This document shows positions 1 through 12,402 of a stretch of 64,000 bases of DNA, piece by piece. This DNA is from Papaver somniferum. Lineage: Eukaryota > Streptophyta > Magnoliopsida > Ranunculales > Papaveraceae. How positions within the stretch are numbered: position 1 is the stretch's first letter; each line of letters starts with the position of its first letter. The translations under genes and the position numbers were made by a program. The stretch lies in NCBI RefSeq assembly GCF_003573695.1, contig NC_039359.1, positions 116,505,849-116,569,848 of the forward strand, in the 5' to 3' direction. The notes below the pieces were generated by a model. It saw only the letters and a program-made list of their open reading frames with translations. It did no database searches and was not told where the DNA came from.

Positions 1-384
1 GTAGCTACCAACTTGACTTTAGCTTAAACTTTGGGCAAATTCCATAGGTGAAGGGCATCAAAATCTGATTTTGATGGTCCCGGTGTAGGGAAAAAATATG
101 AGTGAACACTGAATATCTCATGCAAGGCACTGAAGGCAGCATAATAAGGGTTGTCCCAAAGGGAAAAGCTTTATGCCCCAACTTATTCCCAAACAAAAAT
201 TCTTAACATACCATCAACATGAACAACCTAGAAACAACCATCTCACATAACTTCCAATTGTGGGGTTTAAAAGTGGATCCCGGCTACCTCTAAGAACGGC
301 CTTTAACAAGACTAATGATCTCCTTTAACAACCGACATGAGCCAAGTTGGAGGCAGAGACTAGTACATAGAAGACTTGTTTTTT
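1..384. other. LINE 3' end or flank, no gene
   Basis: No supportable gene. The minus strand is open over 5-196, but its product resembles nothing I recognise. The stretch lies just past the RNase H end of the LINE and could be its 3' UTR or flanking DNA. I see no clear poly-A tail or target-site duplication marking the LINE 3' end. Confidence 0.4.
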
Positions 385-3300
385 TTAGCCCATTATCGGC
401 AAGCTCATGAGCAACAGAATTACAGACTCGGGGTTGAAAGGAAAACAGACAAGCTTCTAAACTAGAAGAAAAAAATGAATATTTTTAAAAATAGCATCCG
501 TTCTGGAATCATCATCAAACACTCCGGCAGAAAATTGGTTGATGAGCTCCTTGTCATCACTTTCACTAATGATGTGAGAAAGGTTTTGCTCCACGGCTAT
601 TATTAGAACTGCTCAAATAGCTTTAGCTTCAGCGCTTCTTCAACAGATTCAACTTCAAAGACTATGGAAGTACAAAATGAGGTTTTGCTGAAAAAATCTC
701 TCATCACGTAGCCTGCACCATTGTCCCGAGAGATATCATCAAAAGCACCATCAGTATTACATTTTATCCAGCCAAGGGGTGGGGCATCCATTTGTCACAT
801 TAACCAATAGATAACGAAGAAGAGATCTGCAGTTTAGGTTTCCTAGTCAAAAGAATGGCTTTATAGCTCTATTTAAAACAGCAATGTAAGATTCCTTCGA
901 ATTTTGGAAAACCAGATTATTCCTACTACTCCAAAGAGACCAAAGTATGGTAACTAATTGACATTGAGCTTCATTAAGAAGCTTAGAAACAAGGTCAACT
1001 AGCTAGAATACCATGCAATCAAGGAAGGATTCATTAAGAAAGGCCTGAGTATTAACACATAGAGAGGAGAGGAACCCTACATGACTAGAAAAAGGACAAA
1101 GAACCAACGCATGCATAACAACTTATTAGGGTCAAGACATCTAGAACAATCAACAACATGCATAGGCATTCTTGTATTTAGGACAGTCTTACTAGGTATG
1201 GCATTTCTAGTAGCTTTCCAAGTAAAAATTCGAATTCTATGAAGCACTCTAATTTTCCAAATGTGTTTTACAAAGGTTACTACAAGGGGAAGACCTAAGT
1301 CCTCTGAGTCCTAAGTAAGCAAATTTTGAAGTGAATCTGTCATTCTTCGAAAGACCTCAAGCCCACCTGCCAGGAGAGTGCATAACTGGCTCAAGGGAAT
1401 AGAGATGATCTTCTCAACAGATGCATCATCAAAGTGGGTATTGAGTCTCAGGATCTAGTAGTAGAATCAATGAAATAAGAGACTTTAATGTTAAGGTCTA
1501 GGGTACAAGAGGGTTTGGTATGGAAGATCCTAGAGTTGGGATCCATTTATCACACCAGGGGTCAATAAACTGTTCATCTCCCACAATCCAATAAATGAAA
1601 GGTTTTATCATTTCTTTAATAGCATGCAAACACTTCAAAGTCCAGGAACAATTACCAGGGCATTTAGCATTTAAAAAATCAGACCGAGGGAAATATCTAG
1701 CCTTAAGAATAAAGGATAAGAGATAATTAGGATTTCTATAATCCTCCAGGAGTTTCTGAATAGATATCCAGATTATTTAATTCAGCTTTCCTGAATCCTA
1801 ACCCACCTTCAGATTTTGGAGAACAGAGAATATCCCAACCCTAAAGGTGAAATTTTCTATCTTTTGGGTCCAAAATTTCTCCCCACCATAACTTACAAAG
1901 GGGGGAGTCCATCTTCCTATAGAGATACTTAGGAATAAGGAAGGCCTCCATTTGGTGAAGAGGGACACCATAACCAACATGCTTAATCAAGGTTATTCTA
2001 GCATCCTGAGACAGGACTTTATGAAACCAAATATAAATTCTAGCATCTACAGCTTGAAAAATACCCATATGGGTTTGAATTTTAGATGCTTGAAAAACTG
2101 TAGGAGTACCAAGACATTTTTCTCCCAAGTCTCTATTTTGGATATAAAGAATGTTAGAAAACTACCTTTTTAGGAACTCAGGGATTTTTTTACTAAATAA
2201 AATACCAGTTGTCAAAATTAATTTCCTGGCCAGAGGCAAAGCAGTACTTTTGAAGATACTCTTAAATTTTTTGTAAATCAGTGATGGTAGCTTTAGCAAA
2301 ATACTAAGGAATCATCAGTAAAAAGAAGGTGTATCATAGCAAGCGAATCTTTACACACTTTAATGCCTTCAACCAAACCTTTTCTAGTAAGAGCATCAAT
2401 GTAGGAAGACAAATCCTCGGAAAAAATGATATACAGATGGGGATCTCCTTGTCTTAAAGCGTCTCAGATTTAATGAGCCTAGTAGGTCTACCATTGAGAA
2501 GAACATAATAAGAAAAAGTAGAAAGACATTGGTTTATAAGCTTAACCTAGTGAACAGACAGGCCCATTTTTTGTGAAACTTTTTCAAGAAAATCCATTCC
2601 AGTTTATCATAATCTTTAGACATGTCAAGCTTAATGGCATCAATGCTATCAGAGCTTTTATGATGGTTAACAGCAAATATAGCCTCATTATCTAGGAGAA
2701 TATCATCAGAGATACTCCTTTTAGGCACAAAGTCACTTTGGTTTTGGGAAATAAGGTTATCCATAAAAGGTTTAAGTCTATTATCCAGAGTCTTGGATAA
2801 GATCTTGTAAATAAAGTTTTAGAGTCTTATAGGTCTATATTGGGAGACTAGCTCAAGAGGAACCTTGGGAATTAGAGCAATATATTGGTGTGGTTAAAGA
2901 CATTATCTATATGCCCAGTTCTAAAGCAAGTCTGGGTCATATCAATAACCTCTTCACCAACAATATCCCAATATTTCTGGTAAAAGTAACCAGTAAAACC
3001 ATAAGGTCCAGGGGTCTTTTTTTCTCTCATTTGAAAGACAACATTCTTAATTTCCTCAGCAATCAGAGGTGAATTCAGATGAAACTTATCTGCAGCTATG
3101 AACTTCACAAGGATATCTTGAAGAATTTCATCTTGAAACTACTGTGGGTGGGAAGAGTATAGGGTCTTAAAGTAGTCAACAAAAGAAGTACCAATATTAT
3201 TAATCCAACTGATAGCATTTCTTTTCCTTCTAAAGAGAGTGACTTTATGAAAATAGGGAGAGTTTTTGTCTCCTTCCATGAGTCACACCTCTCTGGATTT

Positions 3301-4330
3301 ATCCTTCCAGTGTAATTCCCCGAAATTATAAAGGTATTCTAATCTGGTTATAAGTCTGGAGATGTAACTAGAGTCAGTTGGATTGGAAGTTTGGACCTAA
3401 ACTAACTCATCCCTAGTGGTAGAAATATTTGTTTAAATATTACCAAAAGAATGTTTATTTCAATCACGAAAACCTTTTTTTGAGCTTAAGGGTTTAGCTT
3501 TAAGTTTATAGGCTAGAGATCCCACTACATTAACATACCATGGATTATCTATTATGTATCTACAAGTAGGGTCTTCAATCCACATAGACATAAAATGAAA
3601 AGGTCTCGGCATGCATATATCATCAAAATTGAAGCCTATTTGCATAGGGAATTGGTCAGAAGAGTCTGTAGGCAAGTTATTAACAAAAAATTTAGGGAAC
3701 AAATGTTCAGCAATATGATTAATGAGACATCTATCTAATCTAGTACCCTATTGCATATTAGACAAAGTAAATCTATCTAGGACTAGGAAAACCAGGATCA
3801 TGCATAGTAAACACATTACAGAAATTCCTAGGATTTTAAAGAAATTAGAATCATCTACTTCTAAACCCTCATTTTTATCTTTTGTACCTAGTTAAGATTA
3901 AAATCACCTACAAAGAAGACATTTTCACTAGGTGGTATTAGTGGAAATTGACATTGACTATCCCAGAAAGCTTGTTGAAGACTACTATTAGGTTTCTCCA
4001 TAGATAAAATGTATATGACAAAACTTATGGTGGATAATATCATTGGTCGTAGCATAAATGCCCCTCAAACTGGATGATAAAATGTTAAGACTGATTTCCT
4101 TTTTCCAAGCCAGAACAAGACCACCACTTCTTCCAATACTAGGTACGTTGAAGGTACAAGTGAACCTCATATTTCTAATTTTCCTACCAGCAGTATCCTT
4201 CTTCATTTTAGTCTCAGAAAGAAAGGCTATATCAGGATTAATATTCTTGCAAAGAAGGTTTAGCTTTATATTAGAAGATTTTTTTACATAATCCTCTAAC
4301 ATTCCAGCATAACATGTTGACATTATTAAA
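385..4330 (-). pseudogene. LINE ORF2 remnant: endonuclease, reverse transcriptase, RNase H
   Basis: This is the degenerate second ORF of an L1-type non-LTR retrotransposon, whose product nicks target DNA and reverse-transcribes the element RNA. Read on the minus strand, the order is: APE-type endonuclease start (NMLCWNVRGL near 4320), endonuclease motifs FLSETK (about 4200) and GDFNL (about 3910), an RT segment with KKTPGPYGFTGYFYQKYW (about 3000), the RT stretch QNQSDFVPKRSISDDILL (about 2720), an FTDDSL variant of the YADD catalytic motif (about 2310), and an RNase H domain beginning IKCNTDGAF (about 760) and running on to VCNSVAHELADNGLKK (about 400). The frame is broken by many stops and shifts, so it is inactive. 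ORF1 lies upstream in the same orientation. The family assignment is firm; the lineage within plant L1 elements is not resolved. Confidence 0.9.
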
Positions 4331-4599
4331 AGGAAAGGTAAGTTCAGGAATTATGGCAGCAGTGGAAGCATTCAGAGGAGGAGGGGTAGAAGAATGTACG
4401 TGATCGGTGGAAAGAAGACCATCATTAGGCTGAGAATTGGTAGTACCACTATTGTGATCATCTCCTTGGGAAAAGTTCAGATCCATATAGACATCTTTAT
4501 GGAGAGAATCATTGCGTACAACATTGTTATCTGGGGAAGCATCATAAGGCACATTGTAGCTACCATAGGGATTTACCAAGGAATGGGTATTGAGGTTAC

Positions 4600-5996
4600 A
4601 ATTGGATAATGATAATTAGGAGATATCCTAGATTAATGATAGGAGGACATAAATTGGTGCAATATGGTTTTGAGGAATCATTTTGCTCATGAATGGCAAT
4701 AATACTAGCTAAGGTAGAAGAACGAGATCCAGTATGTTTTCGGAGATCAACTCTTGGATTAATTTTCCTTTTGAGGTTTGAGAACGCATCATGTTCAACA
4801 TCCAAAGAAACAGATTCTTCTCTTGAAACAGTAGTCTTCTGAGGAGCAATAACTGAGGACTTGAATCTTCTTGGTGAGCTAGAGGTACGAATCGGCCCCG
4901 ATTTAACCAGCTGGGGAGTCAGAATCGAATCATTTGCAATATCAGTCTGATTAGGAATTTGTTTGAGAATAACTGGGAGACCATTATTTAAATGAACTGG
5001 TTTATGTTGTTAAACAAAACCAACATCAAAGATTTTTAGAGCTGCAGATCAATTAACAAAGGGGGCCATTTGGAAATCCTTCAGAAATTCTTGATCAGTT
5101 TTATCAGTAACCTGAGCAGTAATGACAGCTTTCCCTCTATCATTAGTATCAGAGATAAGATTTTCATCATGAGTTTCAGGAATAGTTTCGGCTGGGGTCA
5201 TGTTAGAGTCGCTAGTATTAGTTGTAGAATCAGACTGTGGAGATTGAACAACTATTTTATGAGGCATCATGAGTTTTGACATTCTTAGTAGAGTGTATTT
5301 TGTACTTGTTGTGCTTGCTTCCTTTAAAGCCTTCGGCTTAGCAATCCAAGCTGGCCAAACAACATCTTGGTGATCAATTATACGGCAAGAAGTACAAACG
5401 TTTCTTGGTACTTTAAAGTATTTGTATTCAACCAGAAATGGTTATACTCTGCCTCTAGTGACCAAAGGAATACTAGCTGGAAGAGCCCGTTGGACAGATA
5501 TATGAACACAAACTTTAACGTTCTTCTTCAAAGGATGATTTCTATATGGATCATTTTCTTCAATCATCTCGCCAAGTTTGAAGGTAAGTTTCTGCAAGTC
5601 TTCAAAATCAGTGCATTTCTTTGGAACATTACACAATATAAGCCACATTAGTTCCTCTACAAAAGACACTTGATAATTTTCTGGCCGTCCGGTTGGAGGA
5701 ACAACTCCCATAACTATTAAGAAACCACAAGAAAACATGGGACGTCGATCATGAACTCTATTGAAGGCATTTTTCGCTAGAAATCTAATTAGAACTTTGT
5801 TTCTCAAGCCACGAAAAGTAATAATTGTTGGTGTTTGAGATAATTGCCATTGAGAGCAGATGTGATGTTTTATAGAAGAAGTCGGGATAAGAGTATCACT
5901 GCAGTCATACCCAACCATACACCATTTCCAGTTATTATCAGATTCAGCTAGGACCATTTCTTTGTCAATGATAGGTGAAGTAAGTTTTTCAGCCAT
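4600..5996 (-). pseudogene. LINE ORF1 remnant (DUF4283 / zinc-knuckle nucleic-acid-binding protein)
   Basis: ORF1 encodes the RNA-binding partner of a plant L1 element. The start chosen is the ATG at 5996 (MAEKLTSPIIDKE); an in-frame TAG lies a short way upstream once the inserted CACTA element is removed. The DUF4283-like core includes GLRNKVLIRFLAKNAFNRV and DRRPMFSCGFLIVMGV. A knuckle CTSCRIIDHQDVVW follows near 5390, where the expected last cysteine reads as tryptophan. In-frame stops occur at 5442 and 5049, but the same frame stays recognisable down to about 4600, with a low-complexity Ser/Thr/Asn tail. ORF2 follows with a frame change. It is a pseudogene. Confidence 0.85.
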
Positions 5997-6022
5997 TTGA
6001 GAGGTAATATTTTGAATATCAA

Positions 6023-7192
6023 CACTACACCATTTTAAGGTATTTGCAACTCAGATTAGCAACAGCAGTAGCGCCATTGCTAATTTTCTTTTGCTAATTT
6101 CGGTTGCAAATTTTTCGCAGCGACAGATGACCGTTGATAATTTCGCAACAGCGAGTAAGAGGTTGGGAATAGCAACTGCAAGGTGTTCAAGCGTGCGAAG
6201 TACGCGTGTGGTCGGGAACACTAGGGCTAGTAAATACACCCAAATCAAAGTTTGGTCAAGTTATCTGGTTTTTGTTTCCACCCTTTAGAGTAAGTAGTGG
6301 TCGGGCATATCTTTCTCATATCTTTCCCTTTTCATTTTTCTTTATCTCATTTATCAGCTACAAAAGTTTTTCCTTTCTTTCATTCTGGATCTGCAGCTCT
6401 GGAGAACTTCTTTTCTCCGCCTGCGTCAATCTAAAATTGATTTTGTTATGTGAGATTGTGATGAACACGAGCTGATGTAATAAATAGGGGATTGGACTGG
6501 AGTTCTGGTGTAACTAGAATTGATAAAGAACAACTATGGTGATTCTATTATCGATCGTGGAGAAGAAAACTAGGGTTTTGTAGAGGAAATAGAGGAATCA
6601 GTGAGAATAGTTGAGTGGCATGGATAATTGGTGGATGTGGTAGTCTCAAATCAAACGAAAAACAAGATAGGGTGGACGAATTTAGAAATTAGGGTTAGGG
6701 TTTCGTAAGAAGAATTTAGAAAATCTTTGGAAGATGAAATTGGAGTTTAAGGGAAATATTAGAGTTGGGATTGAAGTGAAATAGAGAATAAGGTTGAAGA
6801 AAATAAATCAGAGTTAGGGTTTCTGAAATTTATTAGAGAATTGACGTGAAATTGAAGATGAAATCTGACGATTGATGATGGCCAAGAGCAAGAGAGAAAA
6901 TTTTATCAACCAGAAGAGGTAATTCAGATAATTAAAATTATGGTTTATTAATAACTTCGTTTGATTGGGTATAATTGATGAAATCTTAGATGGGTGTTGT
7001 TTGAATAGAATTAAGTTATATTGATTGTAGGGAGTTCAATTTTAGTTTGATTGTGAATAGAAGTTATATTGATTGTACCGAGATTCGCAACGGATCTTAT
7101 GTCGTTGCGAAAAATTGCAACATGGTGTTTTACAACAGGGATCTGCCGTTGCGATCCCAGTCAGCAACGGACTCTCTAAAAGTGGTGTAGTG
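6023..7192. mobile_element. Non-autonomous CACTA (En/Spm) DNA transposon
   Basis: The left end reads CACTACACCATTTTAA and the right end, reverse complemented, CACTACACCACTTTTA, giving terminal inverted repeats of the CACTA superfamily. The insertion is flanked by a perfect 3-bp duplication CAA (6020-6022 and 7193-7195), the size expected for CACTA. Subterminal inverted repeats are also visible: a GTTGCAAATTTTTCGCAGCG block near 6104 matches the reverse complement of a block near 7103-7125. The 1170-bp interior encodes no recognisable transposase, so it is a deletion derivative or MITE-like element. It lies in the 5' region of the LINE just upstream of ORF1; rejoining the flanks at one CAA gives a continuous LINE 5' sequence. 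Confidence 0.92.
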
Positions 7193-7195
7193 CAA

Positions 7196-8362
7196 GGGTT
7201 GTAGGTTGAGTGTTTTCTTGAGACTACGAGCAATCCATATAAATAAAATAGTAAAGGAGAATAGAGAAAATTAGTTCAGGCTAAGTTTTGAAATGTGTGG
7301 TAGGGGTATGTTTACACATGCATATTTGGATATGACGGTGACATATGATATGGGAACCTGTGCTCAGATGTTGACATGCCACAAAATATTCAAGTAACAA
7401 AGAATGAAAGTATATGTCAAGACTGAACCTTAAATTGGGAAATATGTGAAGGTTGAAACTGGTCTTTATTTTGGAAAGTGGGAAACTTATTAGAAACCTT
7501 GAAATTGGTAGTCACATATCTGGGTACCATGGTACCATTTACTAGAGACCCAACAACTTTATCCTCACTTTTCTGATAGATTCTGGAGAGCTGAGTACAA
7601 GCATTCACATGGGTTTGGTAGTGTAGGGCTAATAAAATAAAACGACCATGGGTAGGAGAACATAGATCTTGCTTGAGGTAGGTCACATACGCAAGCATGA
7701 GGCAAAAGGTGGTGATTGAGAAATGAATGCACTTGTGTTTTATATGGCAAGTATAGTACTGATAGCACATACTGCCAAAAGAAATTAAGGTATTGAAATT
7801 AGGTTTTTGGGTGGTAAGAGACATATTTGGGGAGGAGGGGAATTTTGACTCTTTGTTGAAAAAATTTGACTGAGGAATAAAGTATGGGTCCTTATTTGGG
7901 TATTGATGTTTTGAATTTTAGGATTAAAACAGGTGACCTGTGTAGTTACAACCGGCCTAGCCAACATTCCCCAATTAACAATGTCGCCTCTCAACAGGTG
8001 TTGTCATCTCTGAATCTGCATAAAATCAATTACTCCAATTAGTACCCAAAGAAACTTATCCAAATTAGGTGAACTATCAATGCACTACTTAATGACAGTA
8101 CTGAAGAGTTTAGGGAATAATGAAACGTCTAAAAATAGGAAAATATTTTTGCGAAGAGTAATGATGGTTCAGGAGACGATGTGCATGGCTTTGAATTGGC
8201 GTGAATGGCCAAGAGACAGGATATTTAACCAAACACCATAAATGACTATAAATGATATTGACTATGGGTCAATAAAAAGGGTTAATCAGAAAACTACCGT
8301 TGTAACAAATATCTAAACCAGAAAAGAAAAAAAAATTAAAGCAAGGGAAGAGAGATTAGAGA
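7196..8362. other. LINE 5' flank and unassigned DNA
   Basis: The first bases continue the LINE 5' leader interrupted by the CACTA element; its 5' end is not evident. The rest is AT-rich, with one open frame at 7417-7824 on the minus strand (listed separately) and nothing else I can name. Confidence 0.5.
7417..7824 (-). CDS. Unrecognised 135-residue open frame
   Basis: An ATG-started open frame of 135 codons, rich in His, Tyr, Thr and Cys, without a motif, signal peptide or membrane segment that I recognise. It lies between transposon remnants. Neither a promoter nor a splice pattern supports it, so it may be chance or a fragment of an old transposon ORF. Confidence 0.15.
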   Translation of the reverse strand: MSLTTQKPNFNTLISFGSMCYQYYTCHIKHKCIHFSITTFCLMLAYVTYLKQDLCSPTHGRFILLALHYQTHVNACTQLSRIYQKSEDKVVGSLVNGTMVPRYVTTNFKVSNKFPTFQNKDQFQPSHISQFKVQS

Positions 8363-11300
8363 ATGGCAAACACTGGTGATCATATCCCTGCATCCTCAAT
8401 CACAACCGCTTCATATGATCTTGCCAATAGCGTGGCGAAATCATTAAATAATTGAGAATTGAAGAGGTGTAAGAATGTTTTGAAGATTGAACTAGATCGT
8501 CGACATCGAGTGGCTGAGAACTAGAGAGAGCGAGAGAACAATGATGTTGAGTTCGATGCTTGGAAGGAGAAAATATTATCAAGAGAAGAGATAAAGCATG
8601 GGGAGATATCTACACGATACAAATGGAAGATACGTGGTAGTGTGACAGAGACAGAGTCAGAGGAAGATGAAGATGAAGAGGGTCATGAATACTTCGTCGA
8701 AGAGGTAGATTCAACTAAGGAAGATTTAGATATTGCTGAAGAGAAGAGGAGGATAGTAAAATATCATGAGCACAAGCTTTATAAGAGGTATCAAGATGAG
8801 AAGGCCAATCCTGCAATCTTTTTGTTAGATCATTGCTTGCTCGAACTCGCATACGTTGCTATCTCAAGCATGTTTGTCAATGTTAGTGATTAAAACTATA
8901 AGTCTTGATTTCTAGCCTATGTAGTTAAAGGTCTCGGACTAGGATAGAAAGTGTAGTTGAGCTCAAGACTCCATGTCAATCATCATACAAGAAGAAGGAC
9001 TACTCAAGGAACTGGTGGATCTTCATCAACTAAAAGGTATGTGGAGACTTGAAATTATCTGTCACTCAAAAGTCTATCTATTCTATCTTCTACTCTTGAG
9101 ACAAAAGTCGTTTTGATATATAAACTTTCATTATGCACATTTGCTATTTCGAGCCGAGTTTATCTCGCCTATCTATTTCTCGAAATATGTGTTGGTAAGC
9201 TTTTGCTTTTGTCAAATTCATCTTTACCTAGTGACGAATGTCATGTTATGTTTCAATCACTTTGAAAATTGCTCTGACGAAAAATGGTTTGTGAATAACG
9301 GCTATATAACGTCCTCTGAGAATGTTTCAATGATTAAAATGAGAGTTTAGATTACATAACCATTGGTAGGATATAAGCATTGTTGTGGAAACACATATAT
9401 GTATAAGTCCTTATTCCTTGAACCAAAGTTTGCGAACTTTGTTGATCAAGAGAAACGGAATGTGGCGTGAGCCAAGTCCGCGAACTGGCGGAAGTTCTCG
9501 ACCCGAGAATTTCTGCTGGAGTTTGTGAACTCCTTCGGTGAGCTTAAGTCCGCGAACCCAGTCCGCGAACTTGAGCAGGTTATATCTAAAATTGGTTGTT
9601 GTTTAACTCATGTTTATATAAACTAAGGAATGTTTTTGCAAACCGTGGCTATAAAGGTCATGAACCGATTCGAGTGAATCAAACCGTTTTTGCTTCGATT
9701 GTGTCTTGTGTAGTTACATAAGATCTAAGCAATTGAACAACTCTCTAACTAGTTCATTTGAGTCATTTGAACTAGTTATGGTGAAGAAGAATATGGTGGA
9801 TATGAAAGTGATCAAATGGCTAACTATTTAGTTAACTATTGTTGAACCAACAAATGTTAATGTTTGGGAACGGTTACATGAACCCAAAATTGGAAATTTC
9901 ATTTGTGTGTAACAAGCTAAGTTTTCGATCCAACGGTTGAGAAATATTATCTTGAATCTAATCAGGTTTTTATCTAACGGTGAATATTGAATGCTTTGTT
10001 ACCAAGCTAACATTGATTACAAACCCTGATTTGAAAGACTATATAAAGGAGAACTCTAGCAACTGGGAAACCTAATCCCCACACCTTACGTGTGATACTA
10101 GTTGCATAGCTAGAGTCAATTCTCCTTTAACCTTTGGTTTCTTCTTCTAAAACCAGGTTAACGACTTAAAGACTTCATTGGGATTGTGAAGCCAGACCGA
10201 TACTACATTTCTTGTAGTTGTGTGATCTGATCTTGCATCTTCGATCGCTGCGAGTACAATTGTAATAATTGGATCAAGATTTATATCTTCGATAGGAAAG
10301 ATAGGAAAGTAATCACAAACACTTCGTCTCATCATTTGTGATTCCATAATATCTTTTTTCGATACGTCGATTAGGATTATTGTGAGGTGATTTATAATAC
10401 TAGGTTGTTCTTCGGGAATATAAGTCTGGTTTATCAATTGGTTCCTGTTCACCTTGATTTATCAAAAGACGGAACAAAACTCGTAGGTATATTCGTGGGC
10501 GGTGGATTTATCTATTACCGTAGACTTTTCTGTGTGATACAGATTTGTTTATTAAAGTCTTCGGCTTTGGGTCGTAGCAACTCTTAGTTGTGGGTGAGAT
10601 CAGCTAATAGAATCAAGTACGTAGCATCCTGCTGAGATCAGAGACGTAGGAGCATAATTGTACCTTGGATCAGTGTAAGATTGATTGGGGTTCAATTACA
10701 GTCCAGACCGAAGTTAGTTTGGAGTAGGCTAGTGTCTTTAGCGGCTTAATACAGTGTGTGTTCAATCTGGAGTAGGTCCCCGGGTTTTTCTGCATTTGCG
10801 GTTTGCTCGTTAACAAAATTCTGGTGTCTGTGTTATTTCTTTTTCGCATTATATTTTGTTATATAATTGAAATATCATAGGTTGTGCGTTGTTCAATCAA
10901 TTAGAATATCCGACCTTTTGGTTGTTAATTTGAATTGATTGACACTTGGATATTGGTCTTTGGTACCATCCAAGTTATCTCTCTAGTATTTGATAAAGAC
11001 TTGCAGATTTCTATTTGCTTGAGTATAGATCAAATCGAGAGCTTGATATATAAACTCTTTGATATACTTTTTATCTAGATTGAGTCTGACTATCTAGTTG
11101 ATTCTCTAGAAAGTATATTGGAGTTTGTCCATACATATTGGTAAGCGAAATATTGGGTGTGGTTGTTGTACCCCCACTTTTTCACTTTTCCCGGACCATG
11201 CATGAGGGTGAGGAATCCAATGATGATGAAGAATTATTGGAGGATGAAAGCGATGAGGATGATAAGAGTAATTCTGATGATTCTGAGGGCAGTTATGGAC

Positions 11301-11380
11301 CTCCTGCATCTTCTGGAAGTAATTACAGTGAGCAGTATAAAAAAGAAGACAGATGGAGCTACGATGGAGAGGATTACTGA
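8363..11380 (+). pseudogene. Acidic coiled-coil-like host protein gene, split by a solo LTR
   Basis: A reading frame from ATG 8363 runs to 8822, stops at an LTR insertion, and resumes in the same frame after the LTR at 11185, ending at TGA 11378-11380. Removing the LTR and one CTTTT duplication joins NPAIF to SRTMHEGEESNDDEE without a frame change. The protein would be about 220 residues. Charged helical segments come first, then an acidic tract (ETESEEDEDEEGHEYF), a second acidic stretch after the junction (ELLEDESDEDDKSNSDDSEG), and a Ser/Gly/Tyr tail ending WSYDGEDY. Two in-frame stops upstream (TGA after codon 30, and a TAG after RRHRVAEN) suggest the gene was already decaying or is an old copy. 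I do not recognise the family; such acidic tracts are common in nuclear proteins but are not diagnostic. Confidence 0.6.
8823..11184 (+). mobile_element. Solo LTR of a copia-type retrotransposon (copy A)
   Basis: It begins TGTTAGAT and ends CTTTTTCA and is flanked by the 5-bp duplication CTTTT (8818-8822 and 11185-11189). It matches, over its length, the LTRs at 57431-59753 and from 63381 onward, and copy B at 12403-15209. Those complete LTRs show that TTTTTCA is the LTR 3' end, because a tRNA-iMet-like primer site follows it. No internal region remains, so this is a solo LTR left by LTR-LTR recombination. It interrupts the acidic-protein frame. A cassette of CCGCGAACT-type palindromic units sits at about 9465-9575. 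Confidence 0.9.
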
Positions 11381-12402
11381 TAATCTCCCTTGGGGTATTA
11401 GCAAGAACAGAATAATTAGGCTTTGAAAAAAACTTTAATGATGATTAATAAGTTTCTTTTGAATAGGTTTTGCTGATGCTTGCTTCTGGTCTTCTTAATT
11501 ATGATATTGTAGATGTTTATCTTGTTGGTATTTAGATAGTTATGTGTGTTTTTCTTGTTATTGTTTTTCTTGTTGCGGATGGTTTTGTTAGTTTTCAGTG
11601 ACATCTTCTGTTGATGTAAGGAAGTAGTGGCAGTAGTATGGGAATAATGTTCTTTGATTGTGCTGCTACAATAAACCGTTTGAGGGTAGTTACTTTCTGT
11701 AATGATGTTATATTGAAAATCCTTGAAGCAGTTAACAAAGGTTTTCAGGTAGGTTTGAAAAGGTCTGTAATTAGCGGTAATGTCAGTACTACTTTGTGGA
11801 TATGAAAGTATTTTGGTTTGGTTGAGTCTTTTATGTTGATAATGGTAGTTATTGTAACAATCTTCCGAAAACTAAACGTGAGATTGTCAATTAAAGATAG
11901 AATATGGATAATCACAAGAAGAAAATATCAAGGATTGATAGAGGATTAATTACTCAGATGGGAAACTTTAAAAAACAATTAAGAAATAATGGATGATGTC
12001 ACAACGACTAGGTAGAGATCCTTATGTTTTCTTGCATTTCTTTCTTTTTTTAATTTGTTTGTTTTTGTGTTGTTTTAGGGGGTGATATGTATAAAACTAT
12101 TGATTCCGAAAATTATTTTTCCATGATATGTCACTCTCCTATTAGTTCATGACGTTAAGTTCAGGACCTAGCACACGTCAAAAGAGTTCATAATTTCTAG
12201 ATCTGGGGTTTAGATGTGGGACACGTCAATGAAAATAAATAATGGAATAAAAAATGAAGGTATATAACAAGTAATAACGTCGGTCTCAAAACCTGAAAAA
12301 TATTAATTTACTCTTAATATGATAATTCATAAGGGGTGTCCACTATACAAATCACTTCTAAATCTACAATTTATTCAATTTCTTTCTCAAAGTCAATTAA
12401 CC
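11381..12402. other. 3' flank of the split pseudogene, no gene seen
   Basis: AT- and GT-rich DNA between two oppositely oriented solo LTRs. The first part may be the 3' UTR of the interrupted gene. I see no coding potential beyond short chance frames. Confidence 0.5.
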
